DNA of 64,000 nucleotides, taken from the IMG/VR virus record IMGVR_UViG_3300040801_005040, positions 37,885-101,884 of that record; one strand, written 5' to 3'. Source of the DNA: a virus. Numbering within the stretch: the stretch's first letter is position 1; the number at the start of each line of letters is the position of its first letter. This document shows positions 9,902 to 19,306 of the stretch, piece by piece. The translations under genes were made by a program, and so were the position numbers. The notes beneath the pieces were generated by a model. The model saw only the letters and a list, made by a program, of their open reading frames with translations. It ran no database searches and was not told the origin of the DNA.

Positions 9902-10471
9902 TTAATTTGTCAGTTCTCCACCGTCAATCTTAACGGTAATTGGATCATAGTTTGCATTATCAGTAACAATGTCTTGAATATTACCGTATTGACCACAAGT
10001 TTTACAGTCATCAGAACAAAGCTTATCAAGCATTTTAGTGAAATTAAGCATTTCATCTATAAATCTTTCTTCCATTGCATGTTCCAATGCACGTAAAAGA
10101 GCATCTGTATTAATAACAGTATTTTCTATGGTATCATTACAACTATCGCAAATGTTAAGATGACTTAGTTTGTTCATCATGCATTCTCTATAGCGTCTAA
10201 ACTCTCCTACAAAACTTACTGCTGTTTCATCAGAGTCTTCTGCTTCTATAAAGTAAATGCCATCAAAATAAGGCTCTTCTATGTCTGTAAGAGTGATTTC
10301 AATATTTTGAGTTGATGCTCCAGTGAGTTTAGAAGAAAGATCAATTAGCTCTCCAAAATTTTTATAAGTGTTTTGAGTCCAAAACCTTAAAATTGAAACA
10401 TCAGTAGCGTCAAGTATCTTGAGTTCCAGCTTAGTCTTATCAGCTGAAATAGTAAAAGAGGAGATTTCCAT
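9902..10471 (-). CDS. Unknown tail-module protein with cysteine cluster
   Basis: I choose the ATG at 10471 ([19 protein letters not shown], 189 aa). The longer in-frame start at 10507 lies inside a terminator hairpin. The N-terminal about 100 residues look like an all-beta domain ([11 protein letters not shown]). The C-terminal part carries C-x8-C-x2-C and C-x3-C-x2-C clusters ([15 protein letters not shown]) that could bind zinc. It is the first gene after the terminator that ends the head operon, so it begins the tail-fibre transcript. Possible baseplate or fibre-attachment protein; no family recognised. Confidence 0.55.
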   Translation of the reverse strand: MEISSFTISADKTKLELKILDATDVSILRFWTQNTYKNFGELIDLSSKLTGASTQNIEITLTDIEEPYFDGIYFIEAEDSDETAVSFVGEFRRYRECMMNKLSHLNICDSCNDTIENTVINTDALLRALEHAMEERFIDEMLNFTKMLDKLCSDDCKTCGQYGNIQDIVTDNANYDPITVKIDGGELTN

Positions 10472-10487
10472 AGAATCAAATTTAATT

Positions 10488-10530
10488 AAAAAAGGGAGTA
10501 GAGCCAAGCATGACCCAACTCCCTTTTGTA
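10488..10530 (-). terminator. Intrinsic terminator between head and tail-fibre genes
   Basis: Read on the minus strand, AAAGGGAGT and ACTCCCTTT form a perfect stem with a loop of about 18 nt, followed by TTTTTTAATT. It lies directly after the 439-aa structural gene and marks the end of the head/connector transcription unit. Confidence 0.8.
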
Positions 10531-10553
10531 TTAATTAGCTAACTCTAAATCAA

Positions 10554-11873
10554 TTAGGAAAGTGTCGGAATAACTACACCATTGGCGCCATTGATAGCTG
10601 TGTTGAGATCAGCAATCAAAGCGTTTGTTTTAGTGAATGTACCGATATCTTCCTTAACAAAGATAGTAATCTGCTTTTTGGATGCAACTTGCTCATCATC
10701 CCTTCCATAATCCCTGTACTCAAGGCTAACTGCATGGTAGGTAGCATCAAGCTCAGAGTCATAGTGCTCTGGAAAGTTATGAGGATAACCAGCACCACGG
10801 AAAGTGTCTTGCCTGTTACCAAGCAGGTATTCTTCCATGTTGCGTACACTGTATCCATCTCCTTTTGCAGGAGTTCCTCCTGATACGCTGATAACAGGGG
10901 AATCCGCAGGAGTTTCAGCAGTTACAGTAAACAAAAGATTAGTACGGGTTTTCTTGCCAGTTACATAGTAATCAGCCAGCCATCCAGTTTTTTCAGTAAT
11001 GACTACTTGCCATACTGAACCATCAACGCCAGGAGTGGTTTGAGCAACAGTTGCAGTTACACCAGATACTCCGTTTGCACTGAAGGCAAGAGCAGCTTCA
11101 ACCCTTTCAAAGGCAGAAGTAATTGCTATAGCGTTAGTGGTAGGAACAGCAGTGTAATCAGTGTTTGCGTTAATCCAATCTGAAATTTCAGCTGCGAGGG
11201 TAGTAGTAGTACCACCAGCAGTAACAGGAACAAAATAATCAGTTCCGTTAAGAGTAACTTTTACATTGCCATCTTCAGTTGCAACAGCAGTCATTGTAAG
11301 GGTTACAACAGCAGCAGTACCATCGGTGGTGTTTTTATCAAACTTAAACCAACGATTCTGAGGAAGCCTTACAGTAGTTGCATCTTGTTGAGTAAGCAAG
11401 AAGGTACCAGTATCTTGAGGTTGTTCACGAGACCAGTTACGAGCAAGAGACTTGATAAGACCATCAACTATCTTTTCACTATCGGTGTCAAGAGCCTTGT
11501 AAAATGCTTCTTTAATGTAAAAGTCTTCCGCTGAAAGACTGCCAACTCCCTGTACTTCAATTGCAATGCGATAAAGTTCACCTGCAACAGGGGTTCCAAT
11601 AGGAACAGTTACTACTTTAGGAACTGCAGCTACTGCCTTCTGTGAGCTACCATAGGTAACTTTGGAAGGATCCAATTTATACTGTGTAATTCCACCTTTG
11701 AAGTTTTTTACCCCAACCATGAATTCCACTCCGTTTGCAGGAGCAGTACCATCTGCACTAAGCACAAAAGCATCACCATTGGTGGCATTTCGCGCTTCAC
11801 CCATAGTACCATGGTTTGGATAATCCTTTCCAATTAGGACGTTTCTTACGTAATTTTCACCTATTAAGGCCAT
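10554..11873 (-). CDS. Structural protein, probably abundant (head decoration or tail)
   Basis: This 439-aa protein starts ALIGENYVRNVLIGKDYPNHGTMGEARNA. Codon use is cleaner and GC higher than in the fibres, as in the capsid gene, which suggests high expression. Residues about 190-330 are rich in Thr/Ala/Val and look like an inserted Ig-like or beta-sandwich domain (AAVVTLTMTAVATEDGNVKVTLNGTDYF). The flanking parts are mixed. A strong terminator follows. I do not recognise the family. Tail tube/sheath-like or capsid-auxiliary roles are both possible; its place after the connector-type genes slightly favours a tail or neck role. Confidence 0.55.
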   Translation of the reverse strand: MALIGENYVRNVLIGKDYPNHGTMGEARNATNGDAFVLSADGTAPANGVEFMVGVKNFKGGITQYKLDPSKVTYGSSQKAVAAVPKVVTVPIGTPVAGELYRIAIEVQGVGSLSAEDFYIKEAFYKALDTDSEKIVDGLIKSLARNWSREQPQDTGTFLLTQQDATTVRLPQNRWFKFDKNTTDGTAAVVTLTMTAVATEDGNVKVTLNGTDYFVPVTAGGTTTTLAAEISDWINANTDYTAVPTTNAIAITSAFERVEAALAFSANGVSGVTATVAQTTPGVDGSVWQVVITEKTGWLADYYVTGKKTRTNLLFTVTAETPADSPVISVSGGTPAKGDGYSVRNMEEYLLGNRQDTFRGAGYPHNFPEHYDSELDATYHAVSLEYRDYGRDDEQVASKKQITIFVKEDIGTFTKTNALIADLNTAINGANGVVIPTLS

Positions 11874-11889
11874 AATAATAAATATTTAA

Positions 11890-12600
11890 TTAAACGCTTC
11901 TTTTATTTAATTCTACTTTAGCTTGAAGGGAATTTTCCCTGTAACTTCCAATTGCATGTTCAACTGCCCTATTAAGAATATTCCTGTGCAACTCTGTTGT
12001 AAGCTGACATTCTGTTTGAGAAGTTAAACCCTCTATTGTATAACCAGGATAGTCTACAGATAGGTCAGTTAATATGATAGGCAAAGGTTTTTTAATGTAT
12101 CTCATTTGATACGAAGTAGGAGTATATTTAGAAATAATCTCCACTGTTTTAGAACCTCCACCAAGACTTACATCCAACCTCCATGCTTTATTCCTATCAG
12201 GTTTTCTAAAAGGGTTAAGTATGCTCACATTATACTCATCGTGCGTTATGGGCTTAACTGTAATTGTTTCACCATCAAAACATTCACCAGGAGCTGATAT
12301 GGTAACCCTTTCGTTTATAATGTACCAGGTATCTGTTGGTATTACAAAGAACTTTGAATAAGGACTGATTCCAGCAGCATTGGTAGTTGAAACGCTTGTA
12401 CTATGTGACAAAACTATCTGAGCAAGATCCTTTCTTTGGTTCTCACCAAATTCAAACTGTTGATACAACTCCTTTACAATCTCTTCCTGTGCTTTGGTAA
12501 GAAAGACTGATTTCTCAAACTTATTTACTCCTGGCGCACTTTTACTGGCGAGATTATCGTAAAGAATATCGAATTCACTATTGAATTCAGGGTTTGTCAT
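11890..12600 (-). CDS. Probable connector/neck protein
   Basis: This 236-aa protein begins with a helical segment (DILYDNLASKSAPGVNKFEKSVFLTKAQEEIVKELYQQF) followed by beta-rich sequence and a basic helical C-terminus (TELHRNILNRAVEHAIGSYREN). Size, fold pattern and position after the capsid gene resemble head-tail adaptor (gp11-like) proteins of podovirus-type phages. That assignment is inferred from context. Its ATG overlaps the stop of the upstream gene (ATGA), so the two are translationally coupled. Confidence 0.5.
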   Translation of the reverse strand: MTNPEFNSEFDILYDNLASKSAPGVNKFEKSVFLTKAQEEIVKELYQQFEFGENQRKDLAQIVLSHSTSVSTTNAAGISPYSKFFVIPTDTWYIINERVTISAPGECFDGETITVKPITHDEYNVSILNPFRKPDRNKAWRLDVSLGGGSKTVEIISKYTPTSYQMRYIKKPLPIILTDLSVDYPGYTIEGLTSQTECQLTTELHRNILNRAVEHAIGSYRENSLQAKVELNKRSV

Positions 12601-13502
12601 TTTTCAGTAGCGTTTTCAACTCTTTTTTCAATTGCAAGTCTCATTTCCTGTCCAAAAGGAGAAGAAAGGAACCTACCTGCAGCATGAATATCAGGCTTGT
12701 CTGCTTCTTCTTCGCTTGCTATAGGCTCACCTTCTTTGGTAAAGTAATTACCATTAATCTTATCAACTACTCCAAGACCCCACGCTTCTTCAAGAAGCGC
12801 CATAATCTCAAAGTTTTTGTTTTTAGAAAGATTAAGAACTATTTCCCTTTCTTTTGGTACATTGATTGATTTACCAACTTCAGTCTGTAAGAATGATAGC
12901 TTAGCATTCAGGTTACTCCTTTTTCCAAGCTGAGACAAAATGAAACGCAAAGCCCTCCTGTCATTGGAGTATTTACTGTAAAAAGTAAATGCTTCTGCCT
13001 GTTCAGAGATTTTCTCTGCATCAGCTTTTTCATCTTCACCTTCTTCTATCAGAACATACCTGTAGCTTTCCCTGGGTTTTACCCGCATATCTTCTAAAGA
13101 CTTGGCTACAATTTCACTATTTAAAAGAACTTTGTAAATGATGTAATCTTCGGGAACATCAAGTTTAAGTATCTTATCTTCTTTTCCGAGGGCTATAGGA
13201 AACATTCCTCCCATTTTATAACCCCTCCAGAAATCTCCATAAATGGAAAGATCCCTTCGTAGTAAGAACTCAAGTCCTTGTTTTTCCTCATCCGTAAGGA
13301 TGTTTTTCATTTTGTCACTTCTGAGCCTTGGAGGACTTATGTAATCATAAGTACCATCCAATTTTCTTCCGTAAGCCACGTGATTAGGGTTAGTAATTTC
13401 CTTTGTTGGTTTAGGAATGAATTTAACCTTTACCACGCGAGCTTTTAAAAAAGCAGTACTGGGTATCTTCCCGCTTTTTGTAATTGTTTTTGTTTCTTCC
13501 AT
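12597..13502 (-). CDS. Conserved-type virion/assembly protein next to capsid gene
   Basis: This 301-aa basic and acidic mixed protein has no motif I can name. The start at 13502 is supported by an AGGAGA Shine-Dalgarno-like sequence 5 bases upstream. Residues about 55-100 (ILTDEEKQGLEFLLRRDLSIYGDFW) are helical, followed by a highly charged stretch near 160 (EEGEDEKADAEKI). It lies directly after the capsid gene and a hairpin, and overlaps the adaptor candidate. Probably part of the head-neck module. Confidence 0.55.
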   Translation of the reverse strand: MEETKTITKSGKIPSTAFLKARVVKVKFIPKPTKEITNPNHVAYGRKLDGTYDYISPPRLRSDKMKNILTDEEKQGLEFLLRRDLSIYGDFWRGYKMGGMFPIALGKEDKILKLDVPEDYIIYKVLLNSEIVAKSLEDMRVKPRESYRYVLIEEGEDEKADAEKISEQAEAFTFYSKYSNDRRALRFILSQLGKRSNLNAKLSFLQTEVGKSINVPKEREIVLNLSKNKNFEIMALLEEAWGLGVVDKINGNYFTKEGEPIASEEEADKPDIHAAGRFLSSPFGQEMRLAIEKRVENATEK

Positions 13503-13523
13503 TTTCTCCTGTTATTTAGATGA

Positions 13524-13547
13524 TATAGGGCAACTTAATGCCCTATA
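13524..13547 (-). terminator. Hairpin after capsid gene, possible attenuator
   Basis: TATAGGGCA and TGCCCTATA pair perfectly (9 bp, 6-nt loop) between the capsid gene stop and the next gene. There is no U-run, so it is more likely a partial terminator or an mRNA-stabilising 3' hairpin than a full stop. Confidence 0.5.
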
Positions 13548-13554
13548 CCAGATA

Positions 13555-15063
13555 TTATGCTGCCAACATCTCAGGGATGATTTGAGCAGTACGAGAAGGA
13601 TCAAATACAACTGTAGCAAGTTGACAGAACTTGGTTACAATTGCACTATCCTCGTCGTGGGAAGCATTCATGTTGTTTGCCTGTCCAGTAAATGGATTCC
13701 TGAAGCCCCAACGATAGCTGCGGTATTCTGGGCTTCCATTAACTGTTACCTTTTGGATGTTAGGAGTTTCAGGAGTTCCGATATAGAAAATATCATAACG
13801 GTAAGACTCAGCTACTCCACGTCCACCAGGGAAGCGCACTTTATTCCTTTCCCTATCATCGTAGAAATCATCTACTTCAACTTTAACGGTTACACCGTTA
13901 GGAGCAAGATATTCTACGAATTGGAATCCAGCCTTAAGTGCATTGCTATGCAGTTCAGAGCTAGATTTAGAAATAGTATCGATTTTGTTTGATCCAGGGT
14001 TATTAAGGAAAGACTGCCATCCACTTATAGAAGTAATAACTGCTTTGTGGAATGCATAAGCTCCCCTTTCACCAGTACGGAGCATGAAGGTCCTTTCAGA
14101 GAATCCAAGCTTTCCTTCAGAAAGGCTAAGTAGGATTTCTTCCAGCATTTCAAGGTCAAATTCACCGTCATAGTAGTAGGTGTTTGCCATTTCCATTTGC
14201 TCACGAATACCAGATCCCATACGAATGGCCCATCCAGATTTGTCAATGTTTTGGTATTCACCTTTGTAATCACGGTTAGTCCTACCAAACATGAGCGCAC
14301 GGTTCTTGTAAGTAGCAAATTCTTGCTCAACAAGCCAGTCCTCATAAAGTCCAAGAACAGCAAAAGACTTTTTGTTACCTGCTTTATCAAGTACCGGAAG
14401 CCCATAAGCAAATTTCTTATTTTGTGCGTTACCAGCAATTTTGTGAGAGATACGAAGTGTAGAAACATCACCTCGCATGGAGATGGGAGTTACACGCCTT
14501 ACCCCACCAACGTCACGGGAAAGACCCCTTCCAACTGCAGCATATTCAACAGAGAACCTTTTTCCTGCCACAAGCTCTTCTCCAGGAATGGATTCAGCAC
14601 CCATCATCTCAACAGTGTATTTCCACTGTCCTGAGCCTACAGGTTTTGGTTCTTTTACAATACGCATTGGATAGAGCTCATTCTTCTCACCAACGATGGT
14701 TTCTCCATCAAAGAACCACATTTCATTGAAATACAGGTCAAAGGTGGTTCCACCTTCACCAATTCCAAAGTCATTAGCAGTTACTGTAGAACCCTGGTAC
14801 ACAGCCTCCTGCAACTCAATGTTGCGACGAGAGCTACCAATAAGTTCCCAGTAAAAATCCCTATCATCATCAATGTTGTAAGAGGGAAACTTACTCAACA
14901 TCGCTTCAAGACTCCTACCACGGTGAATTGCCAAAAGCTTAACCATTACGTTATTAATCTTTTGGGGCATCCTTTGGTACATCGCATCCAAAGTATTCTC
15001 TGGATTTATCATACCAGCGATAGCTTCGGAGTCTGTAACTTGGTATCTACCTAATTGTAACAT
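13555..15063 (-). CDS. Major capsid protein candidate
   Basis: This 502-aa protein sits directly downstream of a scaffold-like gene and a portal, in the usual place for the major capsid protein. GC content and codon choice are visibly richer than the surroundings, as expected for the most abundant virion protein. Size fits crAss-like capsid proteins (about 490-500 aa). Features include NINDPENTLDAMYQRMP-type N-terminal helical sequence (residues 15-45), a central mixed alpha/beta region with ELIGSSRRNIELQEAVYQG, and a C-terminal RSYRWGFRNPFTGQANNMNASHDEDSAIVTKF segment (about 450-480). HK97 fold is assumed from family knowledge, not seen directly. Confidence 0.75.
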   Translation of the reverse strand: MLQLGRYQVTDSEAIAGMINPENTLDAMYQRMPQKINNVMVKLLAIHRGRSLEAMLSKFPSYNIDDDRDFYWELIGSSRRNIELQEAVYQGSTVTANDFGIGEGGTTFDLYFNEMWFFDGETIVGEKNELYPMRIVKEPKPVGSGQWKYTVEMMGAESIPGEELVAGKRFSVEYAAVGRGLSRDVGGVRRVTPISMRGDVSTLRISHKIAGNAQNKKFAYGLPVLDKAGNKKSFAVLGLYEDWLVEQEFATYKNRALMFGRTNRDYKGEYQNIDKSGWAIRMGSGIREQMEMANTYYYDGEFDLEMLEEILLSLSEGKLGFSERTFMLRTGERGAYAFHKAVITSISGWQSFLNNPGSNKIDTISKSSSELHSNALKAGFQFVEYLAPNGVTVKVEVDDFYDDRERNKVRFPGGRGVAESYRYDIFYIGTPETPNIQKVTVNGSPEYRSYRWGFRNPFTGQANNMNASHDEDSAIVTKFCQLATVVFDPSRTAQIIPEMLAA

Positions 15064-15085
15064 TATCTATTTAAATTTAAACGGT

Positions 15086-16198
15086 TTACACATCTATTTC
15101 AAAATCCCCTGTAAGGAACTTTGATTCATTATCTATTTGCGAGGTGTATGATCCATCCTGGGAGAAAGTAGAAACACTGCTTTTAAGTATTTCGTCAAGT
15201 TCTTTCGTTTTTCCAGTTTCAATGGTGGTATTCAATTTTGAAAAATCAGAAAAACCATCTGTAATCATAAAGAGGTATTCAGTAATCACTTTCATTTTTA
15301 CAGGATCATCTGTCAAAGCCTTACCATATTTAGATAACACTTTTCCATCTTTATCCCTTGCAATGGGAGTGGTAATCTGTTTAAACAACTTCTCTTTTTG
15401 ATTATCGTCAAGTTTAATACCGTCAATAACCTCTGTTGTTTTGTCAATGAACTGTTTTAAATCAGTGTTGACTTTTTCCTCCCTTTCCTTGATTTCCTTT
15501 TCTTTTTGCTCAAATTGAACTTTAGTAAAGGATTTGATGTTTTCAATTGCTTTTTTTGCATCTTCAACATCTTCACCAAGATCTACGCTTCTTTTTGCAT
15601 ATCTCTCAGCTTCTTCTCTTGTGAAATTCCTGTTCAGAAAATCCTGTGCAAGAACTTTAAACCTTAATTCTGAATTATTATCATCAGCCAGAACTTCAGG
15701 TGTAATGGAATTGAGTTGCTGCATAGTCCTTTCGTACTGTACAAACTCATCCTGGGGCACCCCCCTTTCCATTGCTTCTTTATAAGATTTTGTAATCTCA
15801 TCAAGCCCGTTTGTGATTTCAGACTTAATGGCTTCTTGTAAATCAGCAAAGCTTTTAACAGGTTTCTCTGTATTAAGAGAAGACAAAACCCCGGATTTAT
15901 GCAAATGCGTAGCCAAGGAAGAATATACTTCTGACAACTTATCATTATCAGAATCAGGAGAAGAAATGCTAGTATCTGCTTTCTTTTCCGGGGACTTTGC
16001 CTTTTCTTCTTCTCCAGCTACGCTCTCTGAAACGTTAGGTTTCTCACTAGAGGTTTTAGGTTGAGGCTGTGAAACCTCAGTTTTTTTAATTTCAGGTTGA
16101 CTGTTATCATCTGGGATAACTATGTCTTCAAATAACGTTTGGTCAGTTCCCTCATCCAGTAGGTTAAGGTCAAGTGACAAATCATCTCCTAATGTCAT
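15086..16198 (-). CDS. Head scaffolding-type protein
   Basis: This 370-aa protein has the composition of phage scaffolds: a strongly acidic, disordered N-terminal 100 residues rich in Asp, Glu, Ser, Pro and Lys (LSLDLNLLDEGTDQTLFEDI, EEEKAKSPEKKADTS). A long charged helical middle follows, with coiled-coil character around residues 205-255 (FEQKEKEIKEREEKVNTDLKQF). It lies immediately upstream of the capsid gene. Inferred role: internal core guiding procapsid assembly. Confidence 0.65.
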   Translation of the reverse strand: MTLGDDLSLDLNLLDEGTDQTLFEDIVIPDDNSQPEIKKTEVSQPQPKTSSEKPNVSESVAGEEEKAKSPEKKADTSISSPDSDNDKLSEVYSSLATHLHKSGVLSSLNTEKPVKSFADLQEAIKSEITNGLDEITKSYKEAMERGVPQDEFVQYERTMQQLNSITPEVLADDNNSELRFKVLAQDFLNRNFTREEAERYAKRSVDLGEDVEDAKKAIENIKSFTKVQFEQKEKEIKEREEKVNTDLKQFIDKTTEVIDGIKLDDNQKEKLFKQITTPIARDKDGKVLSKYGKALTDDPVKMKVITEYLFMITDGFSDFSKLNTTIETGKTKELDEILKSSVSTFSQDGSYTSQIDNESKFLTGDFEIDV

Positions 16199-16276
16199 AA
16201 TTCAATTTCTTTATATTACTTCCTTACTAACAAATCTAACTGGTTTTTAGTTATACGTCAATGCTCCACAATATAG

Positions 16277-16885
16277 CTAAAACAGTATAATGTTTCCTCC
16301 AAGCCATAATGTACTATTGGTGTCATATCCTACTGTACCCCTAAATTTATTTATCCGTATTCCAAGTTCAGGCATAACTATTGGTGTATTATCAAGACCA
16401 TTATCAGGAATCCCCACTTTCATTCCAAAATCAATTGAGAATATGTCTTTAGGTACTTCCATCTCTACTTTCACCTTATCTTTTATCAGAAAGGGCTTAA
16501 GCTTATAGCTTGATCTTAATTCAAGAAGATCACCTCTGGTTTTTGCGTAAACATCAATTGTCTGTACCGTATCTTCAAATGTTTCTTTATACTCTTTAAT
16601 GGTAGCTAATTCCTTTACCATACTATCTTTAGCTATTGAGTCTTTTAAAGAGAGGTATTCCTTGTACCATTTATCTGTAAAATTCTTTTTTGGTTTTGGC
16701 AAAGGAGCTGGATTAAAAACAGGTGTAAAATCATTTTGTAACTGAGGCGCTGTTATTAATACAGGTACTCTTTTTGTAATTACCTCTGGTTTTTCATTAC
16801 ACGCATCAATATATAGCAGAATGAATATTAATGCTATTAAGTGAGGTAGATAAGTATGGAAAAGATGTTTTGCTATATCCTTCAT
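16277..16885 (-). CDS. Membrane-anchored protein, possible spanin
   Basis: This 202-aa protein has one N-terminal hydrophobic segment (residues 12-29, YLPHLIALIFILLYIDAC) followed by a Pro-rich periplasmic-type region and a charged helical stretch (YKEYLSLKDSIAKDSMVKELATIKEYKETFED). The C-terminal half reads as beta strands (ELGIRINKFRGTVGYDTNSTLWLGGNIILF), reminiscent of an outer-membrane-like tail. The topology (anchor, coil, distal domain) would suit a spanin or injection-related membrane protein; both are guesses. It overlaps the portal stop by 4 bp. Confidence 0.5.
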   Translation of the reverse strand: MKDIAKHLFHTYLPHLIALIFILLYIDACNEKPEVITKRVPVLITAPQLQNDFTPVFNPAPLPKPKKNFTDKWYKEYLSLKDSIAKDSMVKELATIKEYKETFEDTVQTIDVYAKTRGDLLELRSSYKLKPFLIKDKVKVEMEVPKDIFSIDFGMKVGIPDNGLDNTPIVMPELGIRINKFRGTVGYDTNSTLWLGGNIILF

Positions 16886-19305
16886 TTGGAACTACTGGTT
16901 GCTGGTTTTCTCGTTTGAAGAGTTAGTTTTTTATCTTCTCTTTCCATCTTATCATCGTGCATTGCTTTCTGCAGCTTCCTGTCATCATCCTTATCTTTAA
17001 GTTGTTCCTTTTTAAATTCTAATTCAGCAAGATGTTTTTGATAATCAAGATTGGCTTTTTGAAGCTCTCCCTCTCCAACTGACATATCACTATTCATTAA
17101 CAGTTCAAGTTCAGCTATCCTGCTTCTTTCATCAATGTCATATATATCAACATTGAGTTTCTCTTGTTCGAGGGCAGTTTTCTGTGCGGCAATTTCTTGT
17201 TGCACCTTAAGTTGCTGTTGTTCTGCTTCAGCATTACGTTGCTGAGTTTGCTTTTCGTCTTTTTCAATTAACCTTTGTATTTCAGTTAAACTTGGACTAG
17301 TGTAAATTTTCATGATTGTGGAAAATGACAGAAGCTGGTTTTGCAATGCTGCCTGAGCAAGCATATCAAGATTTTGCTCAAGGGCTTCTGATTCTACATC
17401 ATTTGTAATTTCTAATCCATATTCATTTTCCTGAAACTCATCGCCATCTATCTCCATGATCTGAGCCGAGTAGTCAGATGCGATGTAAGACAATTTAAGT
17501 TTATTGCCCCTCATTGCAATTTTAGCAGTTTCAAGGAGTAATTCAAGAGCCCTTTTCTTGACATCCTGGTGGGTCTTGAATATCATTTCAGTAACATAGT
17601 TGCTTTGACGTATTGCAGTATCTACGCCACCTACAGTTTCCCTTTTCTCTACGTTTCCAAGACGCTGTTTTGGTACACCCGTAATCTCATCCATCATCTG
17701 TTTGGCATACTCCATTACCTCTATGTTACGGGCAATATAGTTTCCAATATCAGCGTTGTATATTTTACCAGAGGTATTCCCAACTGCTCCAGCAAGTTTT
17801 CCTGTTGATTGTCCTTTTGTTCCTTCGCGGAATGAATCAATTACAAGAATACCAGCTTTTTTTGCAAAATAGAGTGTCTTGGTAATATCCCATCCTTCCG
17901 GGAATTTAGCTTTGTCAATTTCAAGTACAGGACCAAAGAATTTACTGTATGCTTCCATTAAACGATAGAAAGCACCGTTAAATATGTAATTGAAAGGTTT
18001 GGCCCTGTCTAAAAGAGAAACTGCTTTTTGATCATTTGTATTATAAATTTGTCCTACTACTCCAGGAGTATTATATCCAGGATCCCCTATTTTATTGTAT
18101 TGAATAGGTCTTGGGCGCATATCTACGTAAATCTTATCAGCAATTTTAGTTCCTTGCCACCATTGACTTACCCACCTGTGGCCTTCGAGACTTTCACCAA
18201 GATTTTCATCAAGTATATAATCTTCATTGCGATATTTAATTTGAGTGTCTCCATCCCTGTCAATCCATTGAATTTTCAGAAGTTTTTTATAACTCCTCCA
18301 GAATACCCTTAATACCCTTACGTTTCCAGAAGTATCAAAATAGTTTGCCTTTGAGCTAAAGTCAGCATAACTATTTTCCATGACAGTAAGATTATCATCA
18401 AGGATATTAGTAAGTGCATTTCTGTATCTCCATCCTTCCCTGTCATCAATGTCTTCCCTGAACATATCACCATCCAGTTCCCTGCCCCCATGTTGCGTAG
18501 AAGTCTTTTCAAGAATGTAATCTATGTCCTTATCTTCAAGATCTTCATTAAATGTATCAATTATCTTTCCGGGAGACCAATAATCATCTATTACAATAAT
18601 AGAAGCATCTTCATACCTATTGGAAAATCCATGTTGTATAACATAAGTCTTTAATTCATTCAATCTTTCAAATACAGGGTTTCCATGAATTATATCGCAA
18701 TAATATCCTTCTTCCCCATTTATTAAAGCGCTTTTAAGACCTTCAGAGAATTTATGTTTTACATTAAGCTCTTTAACAAAATGCTTGAGTAATTCATTTG
18801 CCCTTTTTTCCCTGAAATCCTGCCATTCAAAAGACACATAATCAGCAAGAGCTTCCATTTCAGCTTTGACTTCATCTTCACTCATGGTATCATCCATAAA
18901 GATTTCATCAAGCTTTTGGCGTATCATATCTCTTTTTTCCCTTTCCATTTTACTAATGGAAGTAGGATTGATAACCCTTACAGTCCAGTCAAATTTCCTG
19001 GCTGCTTCTTCTCCTACCAGTACGTCAATCCTTGGGGCAATAATAGGGTAATGTTGAATTGCATCAGGGACAAAGAAATTTTCCATGTCATTTGGATTTA
19101 ACGTAAGCTTCATGTCATCCTTATGCAGAATGCCATTGTAAAAATCTACGTTTATTTTCTTTTCCCTTACTCTTTTGCGTATGGTTTCATTGAACATTCT
19201 ACTGTTGTCATCTGCCCAGTCAAGATGTTCTTTTCTCCATTTCTTATTTTTAGACCTAAATGATTTTTTCTGATTAGGCCACCTGCGCATTGTTTCTCTG
19301 CTCAT
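16882..19305 (-). CDS. Portal protein
   Basis: This 807-aa protein follows the terminase directly, as expected for portal. Characteristic segments: PIIAPRIDVLVGEEAARKFDW (about residues 88-110), a DYWSPGKIIDTF region, a long central domain with MDEITGVPKQRLGNVEKRETVGGVD (about 545-570), then DVKKRALELLLETAKIAMRG. The C-terminal 120 residues are an extended charged coiled coil (ALEQEKLNVDIYDIDERSRIAELELLM and a KDKDDDRKL tail), probably the barrel or crown. The dodecameric portal is the DNA gate at the capsid vertex. The size matches long crAss-like portals. Confidence 0.8.
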   Translation of the reverse strand: MSRETMRRWPNQKKSFRSKNKKWRKEHLDWADDNSRMFNETIRKRVREKKINVDFYNGILHKDDMKLTLNPNDMENFFVPDAIQHYPIIAPRIDVLVGEEAARKFDWTVRVINPTSISKMEREKRDMIRQKLDEIFMDDTMSEDEVKAEMEALADYVSFEWQDFREKRANELLKHFVKELNVKHKFSEGLKSALINGEEGYYCDIIHGNPVFERLNELKTYVIQHGFSNRYEDASIIVIDDYWSPGKIIDTFNEDLEDKDIDYILEKTSTQHGGRELDGDMFREDIDDREGWRYRNALTNILDDNLTVMENSYADFSSKANYFDTSGNVRVLRVFWRSYKKLLKIQWIDRDGDTQIKYRNEDYILDENLGESLEGHRWVSQWWQGTKIADKIYVDMRPRPIQYNKIGDPGYNTPGVVGQIYNTNDQKAVSLLDRAKPFNYIFNGAFYRLMEAYSKFFGPVLEIDKAKFPEGWDITKTLYFAKKAGILVIDSFREGTKGQSTGKLAGAVGNTSGKIYNADIGNYIARNIEVMEYAKQMMDEITGVPKQRLGNVEKRETVGGVDTAIRQSNYVTEMIFKTHQDVKKRALELLLETAKIAMRGNKLKLSYIASDYSAQIMEIDGDEFQENEYGLEITNDVESEALEQNLDMLAQAALQNQLLSFSTIMKIYTSPSLTEIQRLIEKDEKQTQQRNAEAEQQQLKVQQEIAAQKTALEQEKLNVDIYDIDERSRIAELELLMNSDMSVGEGELQKANLDYQKHLAELEFKKEQLKDKDDDRKLQKAMHDDKMEREDKKLTLQTRKPATSSSK

Positions 19306-19306
19306 C

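Noticed and set aside
10472-10507. Longer start for the 9902-10471 gene
   Set aside because: The codons lie inside a strong terminator hairpin; the downstream ATG fits the leader better.
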